Part shown: positions 1 through 5,546 of the stretch, piece after piece
Position numbering within the stretch: position 1 is the first letter of the stretch
How the letters are laid out: every line of letters starts with the position of its first letter
Assembly: GCA_964432995.1 (NCBI GenBank)
Contig: CAYSPU010000142.1
Location: forward strand, 1 to 15,184
Direction: 5' to 3'
DNA: 15,184 nt
Origin: CAYSPU01 sp964432995
GTDB lineage: Bacteria > Verrucomicrobiota > Verrucomicrobiia > Limisphaerales > JAHDYP01
Program-made: the position numbers and the translations under genes
Notes under the pieces: generated by a model
What the model was told of the DNA's origin: nothing
Database searches by the model: none
The model's input: the letters and a program-made list of their open reading frames with translations, nothing else

Positions 1-2
1 CG

Positions 3-161
3 AGACCAAGGAACCGGGAACGCCCGGCAACAGGCAGGCCCCCGTTGCCGGGAATCCGGTTCTACCGGGAGATGGAGGGGCTGATCGCGGAGGTGTGTGC
101 GCATCCACAGCACTACTGCCGCTTCGATCCGCCGGCGCGTCGGCACTTCAGCACGTGGTGA
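3..161 (+). pseudogene. Remnant of a RelE/ParE-like toxin gene (C-terminal fragment)
   Basis: The frame starting at position 3 reads without a stop to a TGA at 159-161. From about position 57 it gives RFYREMEGLIAEVC followed by FDPPARRHFSTW. The R-F-Y-x-E-x-E helix and the D-P-P-A-R-R-H-F-S segment resemble the middle of RelE/ParE (plasmid-stabilisation) toxins, which block translation or gyrase and pair with a small antitoxin. In that family the R-R-H-F-S segment is normally followed by F-P-Y and a final strand region; here the frame stops at once, and no continuation appears in the other frames. The protein would therefore lack its C-terminal core. The 5' part lies outside the window or is overlain by the hairpin at 11-62, so the upstream boundary and any antitoxin cannot be judged. 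Family assignment is from remembered sequence similarity only. Confidence 0.42.
11..62. repeat. Imperfect inverted repeat (two-stem hairpin)
   Basis: Bases 11-18 pair with 55-62 (8 bp, one G-T), and 23-31 pair with 44-52 (9 bp, perfect). A small internal loop separates the stems and the apical loop is 12 nt. The right arm overlaps the first recognisable codons of the toxin remnant, so the hairpin may mark where the gene was disrupted. Confidence 0.6.
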
Positions 162-174
162 CGGGGATTCACGG

Positions 175-1281
175 ATGCGACCTTTCGGAATGAGATCCAG
201 CAGGCTCTGTTGGTTGGTGTTGTTGCTCGTCGGGGGATGGGGGAGCGCGGGTTGCGGGGGTTTCATGGCCCGGAGGTTGGCCCAGGCGCCGAACACGTAT
301 CCCTCTTGGTTTGCACCGCAAGCACCGGTGACGCTCGCCTTCGGCGGGGACTACCTCGACCACTTTCCAGCGGATTACGTGGAAGTCTGCCCGCCCGACG
401 CCCGGCTGGCGTATCGTGTCGTGGAACCCGCGGACTATGAGATGCAGGTGTCCGGCACGAACTGGGTTGAGAAGGGTTCTCCGCGCGCCCGGTTCACCAC
501 GCGCGCCACCGTCCCCGGCTCGCCGACGCCCCACACCGCGTCCCCGCGGGGCACCGTCGTGCTGCTGCATTGCTACGGGCTGAGCCAGAGGGTGATGGAA
601 CCATGGGCGTTGCGCCTGGCGCAGGACGGCTGGCGTTGCGTGCTGGTGGATCTGCGGGGGCACGGCCAATCGACCGGGAAGCAGATCCACTTCGGCGTGC
701 GGGAGGCTGGCGATCTCAGTCGGCTTCTGGATGTGCTGGCAGGCAACGGCCGCGTGACCGAGCCCGTGGCGGTTGTCGGCTACTCGTACGGGGCGGCGCT
801 GGCGCTGCGGTGGTCAGGCGTGGACCCGCGGGTCCGCCGGGTGGTGGCCATTGCCCCCTACGCAGAGCTGTCGCGTTCTGTCCTCAACGTCCGCCGCGGC
901 TACGCCCCGTTGGTCCCGGCGGCCTGCGTCAGGGCGGGGCTGAGACGGCTGCCGGGGCTGTTGGGTGTTGCGCCCGGCGCGCTCGACACGACGACAGTGC
1001 TGGCGCGGGCTCCGGTGCCCGCCCTGTTTGTGGCCGGAGAAAGAGACGACATCACGCCTGCGTCGGACGTGCGGCGGTTGCATGCCCTGGCGGCGCCCGG
1101 CAGCCAGTTGCTGGTGGTAGCGGGAGCGACGCACGAGACGTTGCCCTACTGTATGGACGATCTCAGCGAGCCAGTGCGGTTGTGGCTGGGGGGAGCGAAG
1201 CCGACGCCGGCATTGCGGCTCCCGCGCGTGCCCTCGAGGCTCGCCCGCGGCACGGCCGCAGGGGCGAAAACTGCGCGCTGA
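175..1281 (+). CDS. Exported alpha/beta hydrolase (serine hydrolase fold)
   Basis: The 368-residue protein has an N-terminal hydrophobic stretch (about residues 10-25, WLVLLLVGGWGSAGC), which suggests export and perhaps lipid attachment, although the lipobox is weak. The C-terminal two thirds is an alpha/beta hydrolase: a VVLLHCYG oxyanion strand-loop, a D-L-R-G-H-G-Q-S segment, the nucleophile elbow G-Y-S-Y-G with Ser204, an acid in G-E-R-D-D-I-T-P (Asp291 or Asp292), and the catalytic His320 in G-A-T-H-E. The full triad order is intact, so an active esterase, lipase or peptidase-like enzyme is expected; the substrate cannot be read from the sequence. I chose ATG 175, which has GGGG about 8 bp upstream and begins just before the signal segment. 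ATG 190 is a good alternative. A GTG at 97 would overlap the toxin remnant and add an unlikely basic leader. The lipoprotein gene follows on the same strand after about 120 bp. Confidence 0.88.
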   Translation: MRPFGMRSSRLCWLVLLLVGGWGSAGCGGFMARRLAQAPNTYPSWFAPQAPVTLAFGGDYLDHFPADYVEVCPPDARLAYRVVEPADYEMQVSGTNWVEKGSPRARFTTRATVPGSPTPHTASPRGTVVLLHCYGLSQRVMEPWALRLAQDGWRCVLVDLRGHGQSTGKQIHFGVREAGDLSRLLDVLAGNGRVTEPVAVVGYSYGAALALRWSGVDPRVRRVVAIAPYAELSRSVLNVRRGYAPLVPAACVRAGLRRLPGLLGVAPGALDTTTVLARAPVPALFVAGERDDITPASDVRRLHALAAPGSQLLVVAGATHETLPYCMDDLSEPVRLWLGGAKPTPALRLPRVPSRLARGTAAGAKTAR

Positions 1282-1400
1282 CGGGGGACGACCGAGCCCA
1301 CCGCGCCACTCACGCGAGGATCCGGGTTCCTGGTGGGCACTTGACCCACCGCGGCCGTCCGAGCAGAGTGTCGCGCGCGCAACGAAACCTCCTTCATGCT

Positions 1401-2786
1401 ATGAAATCCGTCTCGACGCGGACCCTGGCACTTGGCGTGGTAGCGCTGGTGGGTCTGGGCACTGCGTGTCATCGGGCGGACTCATCGCCGGCAGCGGCGG
1501 TGAAGCTGACGCCTGCTCCGCCGGCGCAGCAGGATTCCGGTTCAGTCGCCAATCTGTCCGAGGCACCGCCGGGGGCCGTGGTCTTTGAACTGAACTACCG
1601 CGTCGAAACCGGCGCGGCGGATGACATCCAGTATCACTCCTACTACGGCTACGGCGGTTCGGAGGCGGAAGCGGCCAAGGACCCGTTTATCCGGGCGGTG
1701 CGGAAACAAGCCAAGGGCATCGAGTGTGTTGCCCATTTCAGCCTGGGTGGACGCCGGTGGTCGGCACTCGAATACGAAGGTCGGCGGGCGCTGGCTTTCT
1801 ACTTCGACTTGAACGCCGACGGGGCGCTTGCGGACAACGAGCGCATCCCCCCGACGCGCGCGGCGGGGTCGACGAGCGTCGAGTTCATCACCCCGGATTT
1901 CAGGTTGAAAGCCGAGGACGGCCGCGAGTTCCTTTTCCGGGTGCTGCTGCAGGCCTCGTTCTATGACGGCAACTCCGAGCCCGACTGCATCTGGAGCCCG
2001 GCGTGTGTCCTGGAAGGCACATCCAAGATCAACGGGACGCCAGTGCGAATGATCCTGTTCGCCAACGGATTCCGAGGCGCCTTCGACCGCTTTGGTTCCT
2101 CGAGCTGCGCGCTGTTGGTGGGCGACACCGCGATCCGGCCGGAGGTCTACCTCCCGCGGCAGACGCTGAGCAGCCTGGTGCGGTGCAACGGCGAGTTCTA
2201 TCGCGTGCGGCTGGAGGGCAAACGCTCCCAAGGGCATGTGGCGCGGGCGGTGTTGACCAAGGACACGTCTCCAACGGGCGCCCTGGCGGTTCGTTTGGCG
2301 GGCACGAACGCGCTGCGGGCCACGGTCAACAACCTCTCCCTGCGCGGCGTCAGCGACCAGACCGTGTACTTCAGCGTGGCGGACTTGCAGGGCCAACTGC
2401 CGGTCGGATCCTACTCGCTGCTGCGCGGCGATTTGACCTACGGGCGCGAGAACGAGAAGCAATGGCAACTGTCGTTCTCAGAGGGCCCGCAGGCGACACT
2501 GGAAGCCGGGAAGACCGTCGAGGTGGTGCTGGGGCAGCCTACGCTGAAGGTCCGGGCCGTCAAGGAACAGGACCGTTACAGCTCGGACGCGAAAGAGTCC
2601 GCGGTCTTCAAGAACGGCACCCAGATCTACCTCGAACCGAGCATCCTCGGCAAGGGGCACGAGGTTCTCACCCGCTTCCGGCGGGTCACGGGCGACGGGG
2701 GTCGGACGACCGATGCGCCACCCCGGATCCGCATCGCGGACGCAGCCGGCAAGGAACTGCTGGCCAAGACGATGGAGTATGGCTGA
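1401..2786 (+). CDS. Putative lipoprotein of unknown function with one EF-hand-like loop; apparent C-terminal truncation
   Basis: The product is 461 residues. It opens with a short basic start and a hydrophobic segment ending in G-L-G-T-A-C (Cys23), fitting an exported protein or lipoprotein, followed by a Pro/Ala/Gln-rich linker to about residue 55. Residues 136-147 read DLNADGALADNE, matching the EF-hand loop pattern D-x-N-x-D-G-x-L-x-x-x-E, so a single calcium site is plausible. The rest looks like beta-rich extracellular sequence; I do not recognise the family. The start is ATG 1401. The same frame is open upstream to about 570, but that stretch lies inside the hydrolase gene in another phase and carries no signal segment. 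No convincing Shine-Dalgarno is visible. The TGA at 2784-2786 is followed in the same frame by 42 coding-like codons to a TAG at 2913-2915, so the natural end is probably 2915. Confidence 0.75.
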   Translation: MKSVSTRTLALGVVALVGLGTACHRADSSPAAAVKLTPAPPAQQDSGSVANLSEAPPGAVVFELNYRVETGAADDIQYHSYYGYGGSEAEAAKDPFIRAVRKQAKGIECVAHFSLGGRRWSALEYEGRRALAFYFDLNADGALADNERIPPTRAAGSTSVEFITPDFRLKAEDGREFLFRVLLQASFYDGNSEPDCIWSPACVLEGTSKINGTPVRMILFANGFRGAFDRFGSSSCALLVGDTAIRPEVYLPRQTLSSLVRCNGEFYRVRLEGKRSQGHVARAVLTKDTSPTGALAVRLAGTNALRATVNNLSLRGVSDQTVYFSVADLQGQLPVGSYSLLRGDLTYGRENEKQWQLSFSEGPQATLEAGKTVEVVLGQPTLKVRAVKEQDRYSSDAKESAVFKNGTQIYLEPSILGKGHEVLTRFRRVTGDGGRTTDAPPRIRIADAAGKELLAKTMEYG

Positions 2787-2915
2787 GGCGGGAACTGCGG
2801 GGTCTCATGGGGAGGCCCGAAGGTCGGTCCGGGACGTTACACGGTGACGATGACGCAGGAGACGGGGGCCCTGGGGGGAACGCTCGTCGGCACGCTCGAC
2901 CTGACCATCGAGTAG
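2784..2915 (+). other. In-frame extension of the lipoprotein gene beyond a TGA codon
   Basis: After the TGA at 2784-2786 the same frame continues for 42 codons to TAG 2913-2915, including GRYTVTMTQETGALGGTL and ending GTLDLTIE. By hand count 36 of the 42 codons end in G or C, as in the upstream gene. The alternating beta-strand character also fits the preceding domain. This looks like the true C-terminus, cut off by a nonsense change, a base-call error, or a recoded stop. A modest stem-loop (2800-2806 with 2812-2818, 5-nt loop) lies 13 nt after the TGA, but its loop lacks a G in the first two positions, so it is a poor match to the bacterial SECIS consensus. Confidence 0.6.
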
Positions 2916-3018
2916 GTGGGGCTCTTCACCGGATCACCCTGAAGCCCCTGCGGAGCGCCGCGTTCCACGCGGCCCAGATGGATGCACCCCTGGCCGGCAA
3001 CATGCCGGCGCTCCGGTG

Positions 3019-3078
3019 GGCGGACGCGCTGTCGAACCCTCGAGTGCTTCTCGCGCTCTGGTAGCTGCTGCGGCCGAG
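3019..3078 (+). repeat. Direct repeat, left copy (flanks palindrome cluster)
   Basis: The stretch starts GGCGGACG, contains TCGAACCCTCGAGTG (3032-3046) and runs through GCTGCTGCGGCC. It aligns with 3422-3482, with the 15-mer identical and the flanks diverged (roughly 70% overall by eye). The two copies bracket the hairpin cluster at 3163-3420. Confidence 0.6.
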
Positions 3079-3162
3079 GGGCCTGCCTCCGCCAAGGCTG
3101 CGGCAAGGCAGGCCGGTCGCGCTCCGTCGGACCGCACGCCGTCCCGGCGGGCAGCAGCCCCA

Positions 3163-3238
3163 CTAGCCGGCACATTTCACACCTCTGCGGTGCGCCGATC
3201 CAGTGTGCACCCGCGGGGGTGTGAAATATGCCGGCTAG
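3163..3238. repeat. Long hairpin with 28-bp arms
   Basis: Arms 3163-3190 and 3211-3238 are reverse complements at 25 of 28 positions by hand count; two of the three differences are G-T pairs in one orientation. Both arms begin with CTAGCCGGCA from the outside. The loop is 20 nt (3191-3210). There is no T-run, so it is not a typical intrinsic terminator. It could be a REP- or MITE-like DNA element or a structured transcript. Confidence 0.85.
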
Positions 3239-3241
3239 AAT

Positions 3242-3372
3242 GCAAAACCGCGCCTTCTTGAGAGGAACACCCTGGCGTGCGCCCGGCCATGCACTCCACA
3301 TGCTGTTCGTTCTCAGAGGCGGATGGGAGGGACCGTTTTCTTCCATTTTCTACACTTCCGGCGCGGTTTTGC
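3242..3372. repeat. Perfect 13-bp inverted repeat with 105-bp spacer
   Basis: GCAAAACCGCGCC at 3242-3254 is exactly reverse-complemented at 3360-3372. It starts three bases after the 28-bp hairpin and ends three bases before the next hairpin, so the three palindromes form one contiguous block. The spacer contains no ORF of note. Confidence 0.8.
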
Positions 3373-3375
3373 CTG

Positions 3376-3420
3376 AGCCCGGAAATCTCATGCACTCATC
3401 CATCGTGAGATTTTCGGGCT
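3376..3420. repeat. Hairpin with 15-bp arms
   Basis: AGCCCGGAAATCTCA at 3376-3390 pairs with TGAGATTTTCGGGCT at 3406-3420, with one mismatch-type G-T/A-C position. The loop is 15 nt. The right arm ends one base before the second direct repeat copy. Confidence 0.8.
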
Positions 3421-3421
3421 A

Positions 3422-3482
3422 GGCGGACGGGCCATCGAACCCTCGAGTGTCTCCTGGCCTGTCGTTGCTGCTGCGACCCGGG
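3422..3482 (+). repeat. Direct repeat, right copy
   Basis: This is the second copy of the repeat at 3019-3078: it starts GGCGGACG, shares the identical 15-mer TCGAACCCTCGAGTG (3435-3449), and again reaches GCTGCTGCG. It begins immediately after the 15-bp-arm hairpin. Confidence 0.6.
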
Positions 3483-3541
3483 ACGTGTCGCGCTCCAGCT
3501 CTGCCCAAATCCCGCGGTTGAAGGCAGATCCATGAGGAAAG

Positions 3542-3658
3542 AACCACGGATGAACACCGATGAACACGGATCGAGGAGGTATTCCCTCCTCCAACTGTGG
3601 GGTGAACCCCTCTACGGCGCAACCACTTCCCGTCCGTAGGCATCCGCCATCCGTGGTT
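3542..3658. repeat. Inverted AACCACGGATG motif pair
   Basis: AACCACGGATG at 3542-3552 is reverse-complemented at 3648-3658. The left copy continues as degenerate GATGAACAC(C/G) units. The same motif family recurs at 9602-9668 in this window. Similar ACCACGGATG runs are, from memory, a common dispersed intergenic repeat in Verrucomicrobia-like genomes. Confidence 0.6.
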
Positions 3659-3703
3659 GGACTGCCACTGGCAGGTTCACACGGGGAGCGTGACACTCGC
3701 GGG

Positions 3704-4918
3704 CTAGTGCAACTTGCGGAACAGGCCCTCCAACCCGCCTTCAACCGGCTCAATCTCGATTCGTCGGCCGGCCTCCGACGGGGCGGGAGGAGAACCTGGA
3801 GGGGCGCCGCTGGCTGGGCTGACGGCGCTCCTGCCCGGCTGAGGAGAGTGGCTGACCGGAGGGGGCGGGACACGGGCAGGCCCGCCCGCTTCGGTGTCGG
3901 GGGACTCTGCATCCTGGCCCGGGGTCCAGAAGGAACTCCGCTGGCGGAGCCAACGTCGGTAGCGATCCCAAGTCCACATTCCGGCGTCGGCCCCGGTTTC
4001 CAAGACGGAGGCGATGCGAAACAGCTCGCGGCTGCGGAGGTGGGCTTTGACCGGGTTGGTGGGGACGAGAACCTCGCATTCGGGGACGCGGATCTTGAGG
4101 TCGGGCCGGTACTCGAGCCGCTGCGCCACGACCCCCACCAGGACGTCGGCCAACTGCGCGGCTACCGCGGCCTGCGTCTCGGGCGCAAAGGCGGAGACAA
4201 TCCGTTGTAGCGCCTCGACGCACGTCGCGGAGTGCACGGTGGTCAGCACCAGGTGCCCCGTTTCCGCCGCGTTCAATGTCAGGCGCATCGTTTCCGGCTC
4301 GCGGATCTCGCCCACCATGACCACGTCCGGGTCTTCCCGGAGCGCATCCATCAGGCCTTGTTCGAACGAGGGGGTGTCGCGTCCCACCTCCCGCTGTCGC
4401 ACGAAGGCCTTGCGCGGTCGGATGAAGTACTCGATCGGGCTTTCGACGGTGATGACATGACGGGCTTCGCTCAGGTTGATCTCCTGGATCAAGGCGGCGA
4501 GCGTGGACGACTTCCCGGAGCCGGTCGGGCCGCAGATCAGGACCAGGCCGTTGGGGCGATCCACCAGACGGCGCAGGTCCGGGTGCAGATTGAGCCGCTC
4601 CAACGTCGCTGGGAACGAGGCCAGGAGGCGGATCGCAAGTCCGACACCGCGTGAACTCTGCAGCACGTTGATCCGGCAGCGCACACCTTGGATGGTGCGG
4701 GAACAGTCGTGGGACCTTCGTTCCAGGAAGGCCCCCCACTGTTCCTCCCCCACTAGTTCCTGGGCGGCGACGAGGAGCGCCTGGGCGGGGACCGGGTCTC
4801 CTGCCACCCGGAGCGCGCCCCGCACTCGTATCGCGACCGGAAGGCCGGGTTCGAGATGCAGGTCACTCGCTCCTTGGTCCCGCGCCAAGGCAATCAGACT
4901 CTCCAGTTCCATGCCCAT
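3704..4918 (-). CDS. pilT: PilT-type secretion/pilus ATPase
   Basis: The 404-residue protein is of the PilT/PilU type, which powers type IV pilus retraction and twitching. The N-terminal PAS-like domain has the typical start G-A-S-D-L-H-L-x-x-G-L-P (residues 16-27). The ATPase core has a Walker A GPTGSGKSST (130-139, Lys136), an Asp box T-V-E-S-P-I-E (157-163), a Walker B DPDVVMVGE (196-204) and a His box A-E-T-G-H-L-V-L-T-T-V-H-S (218-230). The region around 286-324 (ending G-M-W-T-W-D-R-Y-R-R-W-L) matches the PilT C-domain. The Asp box has Ser160 where the family normally has Asp, which is unusual. About 70 residues of Pro/Ser/Gly-rich tail follow the usual end, closing with GLFRKLH. The start ATG 4918 fits the family N-terminus. 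No other pilus gene is in the window, so it is an orphan here; PilT versus PilU is not settled. Confidence 0.9.
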   Translation of the reverse strand: MGMELESLIALARDQGASDLHLEPGLPVAIRVRGALRVAGDPVPAQALLVAAQELVGEEQWGAFLERRSHDCSRTIQGVRCRINVLQSSRGVGLAIRLLASFPATLERLNLHPDLRRLVDRPNGLVLICGPTGSGKSSTLAALIQEINLSEARHVITVESPIEYFIRPRKAFVRQREVGRDTPSFEQGLMDALREDPDVVMVGEIREPETMRLTLNAAETGHLVLTTVHSATCVEALQRIVSAFAPETQAAVAAQLADVLVGVVAQRLEYRPDLKIRVPECEVLVPTNPVKAHLRSRELFRIASVLETGADAGMWTWDRYRRWLRQRSSFWTPGQDAESPDTEAGGPARVPPPPVSHSPQPGRSAVSPASGAPPGSPPAPSEAGRRIEIEPVEGGLEGLFRKLH

Positions 4919-4973
4919 CTAACACCGTCAGAGCCCGATGGTTTCGCCCGCGCCGCCCGGTGCCGAAGCCGAC

Positions 4974-5191
4974 TCACGGCAGTCCCAAGGCCTGCGCATC
5001 CTCGGGACTGACGAACACGAGCTGGGCGCGTGAGGCATCCGCGACGTCGCGCACGATGGCCACCGGCCGGCCAGCCAGCAAGGCCAGCAGAGCGTCGTTG
5101 TCCAGCACTGGCCTCGGTCAGTTGCCGGTCGTCGGTCTTCAGGCGCACGAGCGCCGATTCCAGGGCGCGATCCAGCTCGAGGCCCTCCGGG
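4974..5191 (-). pseudogene. Truncated, frameshifted gene remnant of unknown family
   Basis: Reading the - strand down from about 5183, one frame gives LELDRALESALVRLKTDDRQLTEA. After skipping a single base near 5109, the next frame continues VLDNDALLALLAGRPVAIV...ASRAQLVFVSPEDAQALGLP and stops at TGA 4974-4976. Both halves have strong protein character (amphipathic helices, then alternating strands) and join smoothly, so one gene with a +1 shift is likely. Upstream, the coding character ends where the 101-bp structured element starts (5192), so the 5' end was apparently lost at that element. I do not recognise the family. The pilT-type start lies 55 bp downstream on the same strand. Confidence 0.5.
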
Positions 5192-5292
5192 CTGCGGCCG
5201 TCTCAGCCGCAGATGTGCTCGCCCCAACGAGGGCGGCTCCCGAAACCGGAGCGCTGCTCCGCTGCGGCGCTCCCAGCGCCCGAGGCGGGCGC
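5192..5292 (-). repeat. 101-bp structured repeat element, copy A
   Basis: The reverse complement of this stretch aligns without gaps to 14381-14481, with 84 of 101 positions identical by hand count. In element orientation it opens with a 7-bp perfect hairpin (GCGCCCG, triloop CCT, CGGGCGC) at 5292-5276. A 5-bp stem follows (5273-5269 with 5252-5248, GGAGC/GCTCC), then a CTCG/CGAG stem, and it closes with an 8-bp hairpin with loop GAGAC (5212-5192). It abuts the broken end of a gene remnant. There is no ORF or transposase. Confidence 0.8.
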
Positions 5293-5546
5293 AGCCCAGG
5301 ATGCCAGCCGCGGGTGGGGGCGTGATCGAAATCGCGCCAGCGTCGTGGAGTGCGCGCGCCGCCGCGCCGCTTTCGGGCGCCAGTCTGGAACAGCGACTCT
5401 GCACGGCAGCGCAGCGGCACGACCGCGACTCGTCTTGAGTCGCAGTCGAGGGTGGAAGCTCCGCGTGCGGCTGCGGGTCAGGAAGACCCGCGGTCCGGAA
5501 GAGGGCCGCGCTGACGGGCGCCCGGGGAAGCGAGGGCGTCTGCCTG
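5293..5546. other. Intergenic stretch, probably repeat-derived
   Basis: About 250 bp between element copy A and the LamG gene. No frame on either strand has protein-like composition. The phrase GTGGAGTGCGCGCGCC followed by GCCGCTTTCGGG resembles, from memory, a dispersed intergenic repeat of Verrucomicrobia-like genomes. No second copy is present in this window to confirm this. Confidence 0.35.

Larger units (their letters stand above)
2916..3703. other. Gene-free region rich in palindromic and direct repeats
   Basis: About 790 bp between the lipoprotein gene and the PilT-type gene carry no ORF with convincing protein character. The short frames here are interrupted by the inverted repeats listed separately. 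The region 3350-3420 is more AT-rich than its surroundings. It contains, in order: a direct repeat copy (3019-3078), a 28-bp-arm hairpin, a 13-bp spaced inverted repeat, a 15-bp-arm hairpin, the second direct repeat copy (3422-3482), and a pair of inverted ACCACGGATG motifs. Confidence 0.7.

Noticed and set aside
570..1400. Upstream extension of the lipoprotein frame to give a 738-residue protein.
   Set aside because: This part overlaps the alpha/beta hydrolase in another frame and is Arg/Gly/Ala-rich shadow sequence. The signal segment begins at ATG 1401.
2787..2830. Bacterial SECIS element after the lipoprotein TGA.
   Set aside because: A 7-bp stem with one G-T exists (2800-2818), but the 5-nt loop ATGGG has no G in its first two positions, and no selenocysteine genes are visible. 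It is kept only as a possibility in the findings.
3031..3046. tRNA-like T-loop, suggested by TCGAACCC.
   Set aside because: No acceptor stem, D-arm or anticodon arm can be placed around it, and it recurs as part of a direct repeat at 3435.
3163..3420. CRISPR array.
   Set aside because: The repeats are inverted arms of different sequence, not regularly spaced identical direct repeats with unique spacers.
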